Assembly: GCF_000174015.1 (NCBI RefSeq)
Contig: NZ_ACFE01000004.1
Span: forward strand, 1-64,000
Source: Lancefieldella rimae ATCC 49626
GTDB taxonomy: Bacteria; Actinomycetota; Coriobacteriia; Coriobacteriales; Atopobiaceae
DNA: 64,000 bases
Reading direction: 5' to 3'
How positions within the stretch are numbered: the first letter of the stretch is position 1; the number at the start of each line of letters is the position of its first letter. The position numbers and the translations under genes are program-made. Below, one piece after another: positions 43,670 to 53,652 of this stretch. Under the pieces are notes generated by a model. It saw only the letters and a program-made list of their open reading frames with translations. It was not told the DNA's origin and made no database searches.

Positions 43670-44896
43670 TTAGCGAACCTCATCCGTTGACTGCCACGCA
43701 CCATCCCATACAATCTCACGATACCGTAGCGGATCAGTGTCGCCTTCGGTTGAGAACAGAAGAACCTTGGAATCTTTGTCAAGCTCAAGCGCACTACGGA
43801 GTTCTTCATACGCAGGATCACCCATAAGCGTTGCAATAACGCCCATACCGACGGCGCCGGACTCGCCTGATATGACTTTCGGATCGCCCGCAACAGGAGC
43901 CGCAAGCATACGCATACCCTTCGCAGACACCCAATCCGGACACGAAATAAAGGCCGTTGCGTGGTTGCGGAGAATATCCCAACCAATAGTATTAGGCTCT
44001 CCGCATGCAAGGCCAGCCATAATGGTTTGAAGATCTCCTCCAACGATACGAGGTGAGCCATCGCCCGCAAGAGCTCCTTGATAGAGACAATCCGCAGCGC
44101 CGGCTTCCATAATGATAAATTTTGGCGGATTTGACGGGAAAAGGTTCGTAAAATAGCCAACCATGGCCGAAGCAAGAGAACCAACGCCGGCCTGTACAAA
44201 AACATGGGTTGGACGATTTACTTCAAGTTCACGGAGCTGCTCTGCGGCTTCGTTGGCCATGGTGCCGTAACCCTGCATAATCCAGGATGGGATTTTTTCA
44301 TATCCGTCCCATGCAGTATCCTGAACGATAACGGCATGTTCGGTTTCTTCCGCTTCTTTTGCAGCAAGGCGCACACAGTCATCATAGTTGAGTTCTTCGA
44401 TGGTAACCTGAGCGCCCTCTTTTGCAATGTTGTCAAAGCGCGTCTTGGTAGAGCCCTTGGGCATATGGACTACGGCTTTTTGACCCAGGCGATGAGCCGC
44501 CCATGCAACGCCGCGACCATGGTTGCCGTCAGTTGCGGTAAAGAAAGTTGCCTGACCAAAATCTTTTTGGAGCTGCTCTGAGGTGAGGTAGTTAAAGTCA
44601 CATTCCGCAACATCTTTGCCCGTCTCATCGGCAATGTAGCGCGCCATTGCAAAAGAGCCGCCAAGCACTTTAAAGGCGTTCAGGCCAAAACGATACGATT
44701 CGTCTTTTATGAACAGACCGCCCAAACCAAGATCTGCGGCCATACCTTCAAGGTTAGCCAGAGGTGTCACCGAATACTGCGGAAAGCTCTTATGGAATGC
44801 ACGAGCTTTTTTGATATTCTCAAGCGACATTACCTCAAGGTTCTTGTCCTCGCTTTGAGGCATTTTGTTGCATACCCACTTCATCTTTGGCTGCAT
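43670..44896 (-). CDS. ygeX: diaminopropionate ammonia-lyase
   Basis: 408 residues, fold-type II PLP enzyme. The PLP lysine is in FGLNAFKVLGGS, ATDGNHGRGVAWAAHRLG is the second landmark, and AGVGSLASAMVGYF the phosphate-binding loop. It splits 2,3-diaminopropionate to pyruvate and two ammonia. In the anaerobic urate pathway it is a core gene that yields usable carbon and nitrogen. GAAAGGGG precedes ATG 44896. It follows the permease by 48 bases in the same direction. Confidence 0.94.
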   Translation of the reverse strand: MQPKMKWVCNKMPQSEDKNLEVMSLENIKKARAFHKSFPQYSVTPLANLEGMAADLGLGGLFIKDESYRFGLNAFKVLGGSFAMARYIADETGKDVAECDFNYLTSEQLQKDFGQATFFTATDGNHGRGVAWAAHRLGQKAVVHMPKGSTKTRFDNIAKEGAQVTIEELNYDDCVRLAAKEAEETEHAVIVQDTAWDGYEKIPSWIMQGYGTMANEAAEQLRELEVNRPTHVFVQAGVGSLASAMVGYFTNLFPSNPPKFIIMEAGAADCLYQGALAGDGSPRIVGGDLQTIMAGLACGEPNTIGWDILRNHATAFISCPDWVSAKGMRMLAAPVAGDPKVISGESGAVGMGVIATLMGDPAYEELRSALELDKDSKVLLFSTEGDTDPLRYREIVWDGAWQSTDEVR

Positions 44897-44944
44897 AGTA
44901 CAAACCCCTTTCTCTCTCCCCTATTCTTTACGAGCATTACATAC

Positions 44945-46357
44945 CTAGCGCACTTCGCCATCTTCCATATCATTGTACGCGAGCGGACGAAGGTTCTTCT
45001 CATCAGGCATTTCTTTGTTCTCTGGTGGCAAAACACTGTTCAAGATAATGGCCATGATGGCGCAGGGTGTAATAGCCGAAGTGCCAAAGATAGTATTCAC
45101 CCATGCAGGCATGCCGGGACCGGTAAGGGACCCTGCAACCTGCGCAATTCCAAGGCCAAAAGCTACCGAAATACCAAAAACCGTGCATGCACGCGGAGTC
45201 AATCCATCTTTGACAAGGATTCGAATACCGTTTAAGGTAATCGTTCCAAAAACGCTGATGGTAGCTCCGCCGATAACCGGCTGCGGAATCATTAAAAGCG
45301 TTGCCGAGAGTTTGGGGCAAAGACCCGCCGCAAGAAATACGAAGGCAGCTCCGCCAAAAACCCAACGATTGATGACGCGGTTTGAAACGATGATACCGAC
45401 GTTTTGACCAAAGGCCGATGTTGGAAGACCACCAAAAAACGACGAGATAATACTGACAACGCCTTGAGCTTTAATGGCTCCGCCAATCTCCCGCTCATTT
45501 GGCATGCGATCCATACTGCCGGCCGTTGCCGCAGAAAGGTCACCGATAAGCTGTACGTTTACCATAACGTAGACTACGCCAAGCGTCATGCAGGCAGCCG
45601 GATTAAAGATGATTTCATACGGCATAAACCTTGGAAAAGAGAACCATGAAGATGAAAGAACTTCCGAGACATCCACCATACCAAAGGGAATGGAAATAAT
45701 TACACCGGCAATAATTCCAAAGAAGATTGAGCCAAGTTTTAAGACACCCTTGCCAAAGTTTGCAAGGAAAAATACTACGGAAAACGTGAGAAGTCCCACT
45801 ATCCAGTTATTGATGCTGCCGAAATTTGCTGAACCGGCACCTCCTGCCATATATCTAATGGCCGTCGGATACAGAGAGACGCCGATGGTAAAGATGACGG
45901 TACCCGTTACCAAAGGAGGAAAAAGCCATTTGACCTTGGAGTAAAACATACCGAAGAGTATGGCGACAACACCGCCTACCAACTCGGCGCCAAGGAGCGT
46001 AGGAAAATTAAACTGAAGTCCGACCGCTTGAAATGCCGGCAAAAATGCGAACGAAACGCCGGTCAAAATCGGAAGCCCGGCACCGATACGCCCAAAAAGC
46101 GGAAATTGCTGCAATAAGATATCAATACCGGAAAGGATAAGAGCCACCTGGATGATGGCCGTTTCTTGATCCGGTGTAAAACCACACGTTACCGCAATCA
46201 TCATTGCAGGCGTAATGACGCCTGCAAAAGAAGCTAAAACATGTTGCAGTGATGTTGGAACAAGATCTTTTATCGGCGGAAATCCACTCCTGCTAAAGAG
46301 CGCTGCGGATAAATCTTGACCGGCGGTTTCGGATGCCGCTACTTCTGACGTACTCAT
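44945..46357 (-). CDS. NCS2-family purine/urate permease
   Basis: 470 residues with about 12-14 membrane helices. NCS2 landmarks are QHVLASFAGVITPAMMIA near the start and GGLPTSAFGQNVGIIVSNRV in the substrate region. The group transports xanthine, urate or uracil by proton symport; the location beside ygeX makes xanthine or urate the best guess. GGGAGGGG precedes ATG 46357. It heads the permease-ygeX operon and is divergent from the hypothetical gene at 46614. Confidence 0.88.
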   Translation of the reverse strand: MSTSEVAASETAGQDLSAALFSRSGFPPIKDLVPTSLQHVLASFAGVITPAMMIAVTCGFTPDQETAIIQVALILSGIDILLQQFPLFGRIGAGLPILTGVSFAFLPAFQAVGLQFNFPTLLGAELVGGVVAILFGMFYSKVKWLFPPLVTGTVIFTIGVSLYPTAIRYMAGGAGSANFGSINNWIVGLLTFSVVFFLANFGKGVLKLGSIFFGIIAGVIISIPFGMVDVSEVLSSSWFSFPRFMPYEIIFNPAACMTLGVVYVMVNVQLIGDLSAATAGSMDRMPNEREIGGAIKAQGVVSIISSFFGGLPTSAFGQNVGIIVSNRVINRWVFGGAAFVFLAAGLCPKLSATLLMIPQPVIGGATISVFGTITLNGIRILVKDGLTPRACTVFGISVAFGLGIAQVAGSLTGPGMPAWVNTIFGTSAITPCAIMAIILNSVLPPENKEMPDEKNLRPLAYNDMEDGEVR

Positions 46358-46613
46358 AAAGTCCCCTCCCTGGAATTACCCACGTCTTTTGTAATTCCAT
46401 GACTATTCAAAATAATAGTGAGCAAACCTTACAAATAGTTTGGAAATTGAAAAAAGATTATCAAAAAACCGTAAACGGTAGCTTTCAACGCATAAGCGGT
46501 CATTAAAAGAACCTGAACTTGAGCACACGCGCAACAAACGTACCATACGCCTACAATACGCAAGATTCGCTACACTAAGAGTGACCGTAAAAACTGCCCG
46601 GACAGGAGAAGAG

Positions 46614-47081
46614 ATGATAGACGTTACTGAAGCAAGGGCACTTGTCAAAAAAGCCATCCCAGGCAGAAGTCGCGCCGAAGCCGACACACTTTCCACCGCT
46701 GCCATAAACTGGGCCATTAAAAATCTTATTGGCCGCACCGAAGCTCGCATACGTACCTATGCAACCTATGGAAAGACGGCCATTGCGGTAAAAATTGCCC
46801 CCGGCGTCGAAGATGGGGATGGAAGCGGCAACTCGTTTTACAGCGATTTAGTTGCGGAGAGTAACACCGAAGTTGCCGATGCCATTGCCGATCTCATTAA
46901 CGGTCGCGAGCAGACGCTCCTCTCGCCCATTCAAGTTTCTCGAATTCTCAACACCTATAACGCTCGTACCGTAAAGTTTGTACGTTCGCTCAGACAGCTG
47001 GGTTTCACGGTTAAGACCGGCAACGAACCCTACGGTAATGCCCGTCTTGATAACAGCACCATCGTCGTCATTTGGGAATAG
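46614..47081 (+). CDS. hypothetical protein inside the purine island
   Basis: 155 residues, soluble, no signal and no recognised family. It starts MIDVTEARALVKKAIPGRSRAEADTLSTAAI... in part; the C-terminal half (LSPIQVSRILNTYNARTVKFVRSLRQLGF) is helical and could bind nucleic acid. ATG 46614 follows CAGGAGAAG; GTG 46581 upstream is less likely. It is the only plus-strand gene within the purine island, divergent from the permease, which is the usual position for a regulator, but no helix-turn-helix can be shown. Confidence 0.6.
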   Translation: MIDVTEARALVKKAIPGRSRAEADTLSTAAINWAIKNLIGRTEARIRTYATYGKTAIAVKIAPGVEDGDGSGNSFYSDLVAESNTEVADAIADLINGREQTLLSPIQVSRILNTYNARTVKFVRSLRQLGFTVKTGNEPYGNARLDNSTIVVIWE

Positions 47082-47090
47082 GACGTATTT

Positions 47091-47125
47091 CAAAAGCGGT
47101 GCCTGGAATGCAGACACCGCTTTTG
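47091..47125. terminator. two-way terminator hairpin
   Basis: CAAAAGCGGTG pairs perfectly with CACCGCTTTTG around a 13-base loop, between the convergent ends of the hypothetical gene and ade. The TTTTG and its complement give T-rich ends on both strands. Confidence 0.7.
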
Positions 47126-47162
47126 CACAATCTTGACGAACAGTTTAAAGCAAACGTACCGC

Positions 47163-48998
47163 TTAAGCCTCGCTATCAATAACCAATGGCACAAACTGGA
47201 ACGTATCCGTGTCCACATAGCCGCGGTTGGTAAGGCGCAGGCTTGGAATGCACGCCAGCGACAGCAGACCCATGGTCATGAACGGAGAAGGCATGGTGCA
47301 GCCCATGTTCTCCCATGCCGCCTCAATGTTATCAACATCGGCCGCAACCTTCTCAACATGCTCGGGACTCATCAAACCGCAGATGGGAAGCTTTACCAGG
47401 CCGAGAATCTTTCCGTCCTGCACGGCAACTTCACCGCCGCCGCACTCAACGAGCGTCTTTGCGGCCAATGCCATATCGGCATCATTGTCACCGACAACGA
47501 GCAGATTATGCGCGTCATGGGCAACCGTTTGAGCAAGGGCACCATGGATGCCAAAGCCCTTTACAAAGCCGTATGCATACGTACCGGTATCGTGATGGCG
47601 CTCAAAGACAAAGGTCTTGAGAAGATCCTGCGACGGATCGGCAGTCAGGCAGCCGTCAACAATGGGTGCTTGAGCCTCGGTGCTGCCGGTAATGGTGGAG
47701 CCGGGGGCCACTACCATAGACCTCACGGTAGCAAAATCGCCTGAAAGAGCCTTACCGTCTGCATCAACGGCCGGAATGTGGAAGGTATTCTCGTCAATCT
47801 TGACGGAAACATGCATGGTGTCCGTCATCCATGAAGGATATACGTAGCCGCCCGCCTCAAAGAGAGCTTTACCGTCTTCGGCCACAACCTCACCATCGAT
47901 GATGGTACGCGTTACACGGAAGTCTTTGAGGTCCTCAAGGAAGACAAGGTCGGCACATTTGCCCGGAGTGACGGAGCCCATGTCCTCGCCCACCTGGAAG
48001 TAGGTGGCAACGTTGATGGTAACCATCTGAATGGCGGTAACGGGATCAATGCCCTCACGCACCGCCATGCGCAGGATTCGGTCAAGGTGTCCGTCGGAAA
48101 CCAGCGTGTTGGGATGGTTGTCGTCGGAGACAAGGTTGCACAGACGCGTATCAATCTTGCCGTCTGTAACAGCGGGAGCAAGATCATGGAGATTCTGCCA
48201 TGCGGAGCCCTCACGGATCTGGGCATACATGCCCAGGCGCAGTTTGGCAAGGACATCTTCCGCCCTGATGGACTCGTGGCAAGAAGAAACACCGGATGCG
48301 ATATATGCATTGAGCCCGCGGTCCGTCTCGCAAACGCTGTAGTGACCGGTAGCGGTACATCCGGCTTTCAGTGTTGCGTTTACCTCCTCAATGGCATTGT
48401 CTTGGCACGAAAGGATGCCGGGATAGTTCATCATCTCTCCGAGAGCGACCACACCGTCCCAGCTCATGGTTTCCTCAACACCCGCGGCATCAACGCTTGC
48501 GCCGGTATCCTCAAAGCCTGGAACGGCCGGGACACAAGAAGGCGTGGTAATCATTGCTTTCAGCGGAACCTTTGCGGCAACTTTGGCAACTTCGGCAACA
48601 CCTTCAAGACTGGTCACGTTGCAAAGCTCGTGGGGATCCCAATAGATGCCCGTGGTGCCATGAGGCACGACGGCGCGCGCATACTCGTCCACTCCGACCA
48701 TGGAGCTCTCAACGTGAATGTGTCCGTCCATAAAGCCCGGTGCTACAAGAGAACCCTGAGCGTCAATGACACGGGTCTTCTCGCCAATGCAATGCTCGGC
48801 CGTATAGGGGGCAATGCCCACATACGCCACGCGCCCGCAGGCAATAGCGATATCGGTATCCTCAAGAATCTCGTGCGTAGTGACGCTAATCAGGCGAGCA
48901 TGACGGATAACCAGCTCAGCGGGCTCTTGTCCCTGTGCAACCCTAATAAGGGTCCTGTTGCACTCCCACAAAGGCATCTTACAAAACTTGTTAAGCAT
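47163..48998 (-). CDS. ade: adenine deaminase
   Basis: 611 residues, the length of AdeC-type adenine deaminases. Metal-site motifs are APGFMDGHIHVESSM, GTTGIYWDPHELCNV, and LVSDDNHPNTLVSDGHLD; the C-terminal AdeC domain (GFGIHGALAQTVAHDAHNLLVVG) is complete. It turns adenine to hypoxanthine and ammonia, feeding the hydroxylases. GAAGGGAG precedes ATG 48998. It is the last gene of the long minus-strand run that starts with the hydroxylases. Confidence 0.94.
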   Translation of the reverse strand: MLNKFCKMPLWECNRTLIRVAQGQEPAELVIRHARLISVTTHEILEDTDIAIACGRVAYVGIAPYTAEHCIGEKTRVIDAQGSLVAPGFMDGHIHVESSMVGVDEYARAVVPHGTTGIYWDPHELCNVTSLEGVAEVAKVAAKVPLKAMITTPSCVPAVPGFEDTGASVDAAGVEETMSWDGVVALGEMMNYPGILSCQDNAIEEVNATLKAGCTATGHYSVCETDRGLNAYIASGVSSCHESIRAEDVLAKLRLGMYAQIREGSAWQNLHDLAPAVTDGKIDTRLCNLVSDDNHPNTLVSDGHLDRILRMAVREGIDPVTAIQMVTINVATYFQVGEDMGSVTPGKCADLVFLEDLKDFRVTRTIIDGEVVAEDGKALFEAGGYVYPSWMTDTMHVSVKIDENTFHIPAVDADGKALSGDFATVRSMVVAPGSTITGSTEAQAPIVDGCLTADPSQDLLKTFVFERHHDTGTYAYGFVKGFGIHGALAQTVAHDAHNLLVVGDNDADMALAAKTLVECGGGEVAVQDGKILGLVKLPICGLMSPEHVEKVAADVDNIEAAWENMGCTMPSPFMTMGLLSLACIPSLRLTNRGYVDTDTFQFVPLVIDSEA

Positions 48999-49099
48999 AT
49001 CGGTCTCCCTTCGGTGTGACCATGAGTGATGCTAAAAACATCGCTACCTATATTGAAAAACAAATGGAACTGCCAGAACAGACCTAACCGGACAAACGG

Positions 49100-50482
49100 T
49101 TATACAAAGAAGTACTTGACAATAAACAGCAGTGCAATGACATACATGGCAATGCTGACCTTCTTACGACGCTCTTTTCCTCCCAAGGCATTGATGATTA
49201 CATATGAAATGAAGCCCGTTGCCATGCCCTCAACAATGCTGTAGGTAAACGGGATGGTAAAGAGACAGATAAATGCCGGCATTGCCTCGGACATATCGGA
49301 AAAATCAATGCTTAAAAGCGAAGATATCATCAAAAATCCCACAATAACCAAGGCGGGAGCCGTTGCAAATGAAGGAATTGCCAAGAAAATTGGCGAGAGG
49401 AACAGTGCAATGCCAAACATGATTGCCGTCACCAAAGAGGTGAGTCCCGTCCTACCTCCTGCGGCGATGCCGGCAGCACACTCAACGACGGCAGTGGTTG
49501 CAGAGGTACCGGTAGCGGCTGCGGTCATGCAGGAAACGGACTGCGACACAAGAGCGTTCTTAAAGCGCGGGAACTTACCGTTATCGTCAAGAACACCGAC
49601 CTTAGTAGCTGAACCCACAAGGGCGCCAAACGTCTCGGAGATGTTGGTAAACAGATAGGCAATAACGATGGTGGCAAATCCTACGCTGAATACCTGCGAG
49701 AAATCCATCTTAAGGAAGGTAGGTGCCATGGACGGAATGGCAAGGCCGCGAGAAAAATCAGGAATGAGGCTACCGTATCCGGCAGCAGGATCGGGAACGT
49801 AAATACCTGCAAGCTGGCAGATGAGACCCAGACCCCAGGTAATGAGAATACCGAGCAAAATGTTGCCCTTAACGTTATAGATCATGAGAAGTGCCGTTAT
49901 CACGATACCCACAAGCCCCAAGATGGCGGAAACGCCGCCGGTAGAGAACGTACCGGCCTCCATGCTACCGTGGAAGGGGAAAATGGTTACCAGTGTAGAA
50001 GGACTGTCAACAACAATGCCGGCACTCTTGAGACCAATGAAAGTGATAAAGAGCCCGATACCGGCAGTAATGGCAAGCTTCAAGCTGTGCGGAATTGCAT
50101 CGAGAACCACTTCGCGAATCTTGGTGAGCGAGATGATGAGGAAAATGAAACCCTCAACGAAAAACGCCGCAAGAGCCACTTGCCAACTGTACCCCATGCT
50201 CAAAACAACCGTGTAGATCATGAACGCATTCAATCCCATACCCGGTGTAATGATGAAAGGATAATTTGTCGACAGCGCCATAAGGAGCGTGCCTAAGGCA
50301 GATGTAACCGCCGTGGCCGTAAAGACCGCACCACTGTCCATACCACCGGCGCTTAGTATTGACGGGTTGACTACAAGAATGTATGCGATGGTAACAAATG
50401 TGGTAATACCAGCGATTACCTCGGTTTGAATATTGGTATTGTGCTCTTTTAATTTAAAAAATGACTCAATCTTACCCTTCAT
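49100..50482 (-). CDS. AzgA-like adenine/guanine/hypoxanthine permease (copy 1)
   Basis: 460 residues with about 12-13 membrane helices. The opening FFKLKEHNTNIQTEVIAGITTFVTIAYI and the TSATTAVVECAAGIAAGGRTGLTSLV motif mark the AzgA (COG2252) branch of the NCS2/nucleobase-ascorbate permeases. ATG 50482 is preferred over GTG 50488, with GGAGG nine bases ahead. A paralog about 60 percent alike by eye lies at 52187-53569, on the other side of guaD. It probably brings in hypoxanthine or guanine. Confidence 0.9.
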   Translation of the reverse strand: MKGKIESFFKLKEHNTNIQTEVIAGITTFVTIAYILVVNPSILSAGGMDSGAVFTATAVTSALGTLLMALSTNYPFIITPGMGLNAFMIYTVVLSMGYSWQVALAAFFVEGFIFLIISLTKIREVVLDAIPHSLKLAITAGIGLFITFIGLKSAGIVVDSPSTLVTIFPFHGSMEAGTFSTGGVSAILGLVGIVITALLMIYNVKGNILLGILITWGLGLICQLAGIYVPDPAAGYGSLIPDFSRGLAIPSMAPTFLKMDFSQVFSVGFATIVIAYLFTNISETFGALVGSATKVGVLDDNGKFPRFKNALVSQSVSCMTAAATGTSATTAVVECAAGIAAGGRTGLTSLVTAIMFGIALFLSPIFLAIPSFATAPALVIVGFLMISSLLSIDFSDMSEAMPAFICLFTIPFTYSIVEGMATGFISYVIINALGGKERRKKVSIAMYVIALLFIVKYFFV

Positions 50483-50832
50483 GAGCACACCCCTCCTAAC
50501 TACTCGTTTTATGTATCCCTATACTGTGACGGTTGTATTTCTCGCCTCCCTCTCCGCCGAAATGACATGTTTTGATATGCATGTCTCTATACACCGCTTT
50601 TTACACATACAACCGAAATCGCAAACGACGGCCATATGAGCTCAAAAAACATACCGAACTTGATGAAGCAAAAAACCGAGGAAACTCTCGAAATCAAACA
50701 AACAGTTTGTAATGCAAACTAAAATACTGTTATAGATACAATACAGCTCCCCTTTATAAAAAGAGGAGCTGTATCGGTGATTGGTCGAAAAATGCAGGCG
50801 ACCGGTAGTTTTTTCAGAACCGTATATAAAAC
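50483..50832. other. 350-base gap between guaD and azgA copy 1
   Basis: No gene is seen. A hairpin at 50741-50774 has a 15-bp stem with one mismatch (ATACAGCTCC / GGAGCTGTAT outer arms) and probably marks the end of the guaD transcript, although a T-run is missing. A compact dyad ACAAAC-A-GTTTGT at 50698-50710 may be an operator for the permease gene downstream. A TTCTCGCC octamer is at 50539-50546. Confidence 0.5.
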
Positions 50833-52122
50833 TTACAGAACCCTGACACCCGCCACATACTTCTGAGTTATGGTTCCGCCTTCACTTGAAAGGTACGCAA
50901 AGCGTTCGATACGCTGTGCTATATCCAGCTCGCGCACGCTGCGAATACCACTATCATCCAGTACGAGAGCATCGAATTCATATCCTTCAGCAAAGCTACC
51001 AACCTTGCCAAAGAAGGAACCTCCGCCCAGGGTAGCCAGGTAGAATGCTTCTTGAATGGTCAGAGGGGCAAAGCTCTGATCCACACACCTCCAACGCAGC
51101 TTAGAAACACCTACGGCATCGGAAACAGCTCTGAACATGGAAAGATTTGCTCCACCGGCAACGTCGGTACCAAGTCCAACATTCAATCCTTCATCCAAAT
51201 ATCTCTTGATAGGCGCAATTCCTGACGAAAGGAACATATTAGATTGCGGACAGTGGGCAATATAGGTTCCCGCCTGTTTCATAAGAGCAATCTCTTCATC
51301 GGTCGAATACACACAGTGCGCCATGACGGTCTTGGTTGAGCCACCGAGAAGACCAAAATGCTCATAGGTCTGGCCGTAGCAAGTTGACCAAGGACAAAGC
51401 CCCTTAACCCAGTCGATTTCCGAGAGATTCTCCGAGAGATGAGACTGAACCGGCAGACCATACTCCTGCACTAAATCGCCGAGGCCTTTCATAAGTTCAT
51501 CGCTACAGGTTGGCGTAAAACGTGGGGTAAGGACAGGCTGTGTATTGTTATATATGCCTTTTGTTTCTTCAATCCACTCCCTCGTTGCCACAAGGGAAGC
51601 CTCGGCGGAGTCCTCACAAAGGAATTCCGGACTGTTACGGTCCATATTCACTTTGCCCACATAGGTTTTAAGTCCCGTGGCTTCAAGCTTATCCATAAGA
51701 AGCTTTGTTGCAGGAACGTGCAGCGTTGCAAAGATGACGGCACGAGTAGTCGGAGAATGCTTCAGGTCATCCGTAAAAATATCATACGCCGCTGAGGCAT
51801 ATTCCACATCCTTATACTTTTTCTCCTCAGGGAAGGTATAGGTATTAAGCCAGTCAAGCAACTCAAGATCCATGGCAATACCGCGGAACGTATACTGCGG
51901 AGCATGGACGTGGATGTCATTAAGGCCAGGAGTAACGAGTTTGCCGGTGCAGTCAATAAGCGGCAATCCCGTATATTTCTCGGGAAGCTCGCTAAACACA
52001 CCTTGCGAAACTCCGTCAACACAGACAACATAAGCGTCCTTGCGCGTATCAAATTGTGTTGGAGATACGTTGTAGCAAACGTCACCTTTTATAACAAACG
52101 AACGAGTATTTCTCTCTTCCAT
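50833..52122 (-). CDS. guaD: guanine deaminase
   Basis: 429 residues of the amidohydrolase family. Zinc-site motifs PGLNDIHVHAPQY, LPVQSHLSEN, MAHCVYS and GLGTDVAGG, with HCPQSNMFLSSG, match guanine deaminases. It converts guanine to xanthine and ammonia, the direct substrate for xanthine dehydrogenase. The protein lies between two AzgA-type permeases. AAGGAGGAG precedes ATG 52122. Confidence 0.92.
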   Translation of the reverse strand: MEERNTRSFVIKGDVCYNVSPTQFDTRKDAYVVCVDGVSQGVFSELPEKYTGLPLIDCTGKLVTPGLNDIHVHAPQYTFRGIAMDLELLDWLNTYTFPEEKKYKDVEYASAAYDIFTDDLKHSPTTRAVIFATLHVPATKLLMDKLEATGLKTYVGKVNMDRNSPEFLCEDSAEASLVATREWIEETKGIYNNTQPVLTPRFTPTCSDELMKGLGDLVQEYGLPVQSHLSENLSEIDWVKGLCPWSTCYGQTYEHFGLLGGSTKTVMAHCVYSTDEEIALMKQAGTYIAHCPQSNMFLSSGIAPIKRYLDEGLNVGLGTDVAGGANLSMFRAVSDAVGVSKLRWRCVDQSFAPLTIQEAFYLATLGGGSFFGKVGSFAEGYEFDALVLDDSGIRSVRELDIAQRIERFAYLSSEGGTITQKYVAGVRVL

Positions 52123-52186
52123 AATAAACTCCTCCTTAACGGTTCTTCAGTGCATGTCTTTTTTCTACCTCATGCCTCTTGTGCTC

Positions 52187-53569
52187 TTATATGAATACGT
52201 ATTTAACGAGGAAAGCAACGGCCAAGATATACATCATGGGGCTTACCTTCTTGCGGCCTTCTGCACCAAAGAATACGTTGATAACAACGTATGAAATAAC
52301 ACCTAAATATATGCCCTCAGCAATGCTATACGTAAAAGGCATGGAGATGGCACAGAGAAATGCCGGGATACCTTCGGTCATATCGTTAAAATCAACGCCA
52401 AAAAGAGCACCCATCATCGAAAAGCCCACTACGACCAATGCAGGTGCCGTAGCAAACATGGGAATTGCAAGGAAAAAAGGCGAGAGAAGAAGTGAAAGCA
52501 AAAAGAGTATGGCGGCAACCAAAGACGAAAGACCTGTCCGACCACCGGCTGTAATACCTGCAGCACACTCCACAGAAGTACAAGTCGGAGAAATACCAAA
52601 TGCAGCTCCGACCATAGTAGTAAGAGACTGAGCCATAAGTGCCCCACGCGCATTACGTAAACTGCCATCTTCTTCAAGAAGATTAGCTTTAGAAGCAGCT
52701 CCTACAAGAGTCCCGATAGTGTCAAAGAGAGAAGCAAAAAGGATTGCAAAAACAACAGTCACAAACCCAATCTCACCCATATGTGAAAAATCAAATTTTA
52801 AGAATGTGGGCTCTATTGACGGTATAGCAAGGCCGCGAGAAAAATCCGGAATAAGATTTGCGTAACCCAAAGCTGCATCAGGTGTATAGACTCCGGCAAG
52901 CTGACAAATAATGCCTAAAAGCCATGTGATAAGAATACCTAACAGGATACTCCCTTTGACATTCTTAGCCATAAAAACTGCCGTAATGAGAATGCCCACC
53001 AAAGCGAGGACAGCAGAAATACCGGCGGTCGAGAAAGTACCGTTTGCAATGCTGTCGTGAAAATTAAACATACCTACAAGCGTTGCTTCATTACCAACGA
53101 TAATGCCGGCACCCTTCAAGCCAATCAAAGCAACAAAAAGGCCAATACCAGCAGTAATAGCAAGCTTAAGGCTGGGTGGAATGGCATTGATAATTAAATC
53201 ACGCAGCTTGGTAAGTGAGAGCAGCAGGAAAATGACACCTTCTACGAAAACCGCCGCTAATGCAATCTGCCAACTATAACCCATTCCTAATACCACCGTA
53301 TAGGCAAAGTACGCATTAAGTCCTAAACTCGGCGCAAGAATGAAGGGATAATTACTCAAAAGAGCCATCAGACACGTACCGACAAACGAAGTTACAGCTG
53401 TCGCTGTAAAAACCGCACCGCTATCAATACCTGCTGCTGAGAGAACGCTTGGATTGACCGCCAAGATATACGCAACGGTAATAAATGTTGTTAAGCCAGC
53501 AATTACCTCAGTCCTTATAGAGGTATTACGCTCTTTTAGGTGGAACCACCTGTCTAATGTTTTTTCCAT
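52187..53569 (-). CDS. AzgA-like purine permease (copy 2)
   Basis: 460 residues, the same length and layout as the copy at 49100-50482. WFHLKERNTSIRTEVIAGLTTFITVAYI begins it, and ISPTCTSVECAAGITAGGRTGLSSLV is the substrate-region motif. The difference in that motif (SPTCTSVE against SATTAVVE) suggests a changed specificity, for example guanine against hypoxanthine. It precedes guaD by 64 bases, so guanine uptake and deamination are probably coupled. Confidence 0.9.
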   Translation of the reverse strand: MEKTLDRWFHLKERNTSIRTEVIAGLTTFITVAYILAVNPSVLSAAGIDSGAVFTATAVTSFVGTCLMALLSNYPFILAPSLGLNAYFAYTVVLGMGYSWQIALAAVFVEGVIFLLLSLTKLRDLIINAIPPSLKLAITAGIGLFVALIGLKGAGIIVGNEATLVGMFNFHDSIANGTFSTAGISAVLALVGILITAVFMAKNVKGSILLGILITWLLGIICQLAGVYTPDAALGYANLIPDFSRGLAIPSIEPTFLKFDFSHMGEIGFVTVVFAILFASLFDTIGTLVGAASKANLLEEDGSLRNARGALMAQSLTTMVGAAFGISPTCTSVECAAGITAGGRTGLSSLVAAILFLLSLLLSPFFLAIPMFATAPALVVVGFSMMGALFGVDFNDMTEGIPAFLCAISMPFTYSIAEGIYLGVISYVVINVFFGAEGRKKVSPMMYILAVAFLVKYVFI

Positions 53570-53652
53570 AAAGGATTACCCCTTACATTTCGCAATTCAA
53601 ACAAAACACAACTCTGCAGAAATATGTGGTCCAGGAAGAAGCATAGTAAGAT

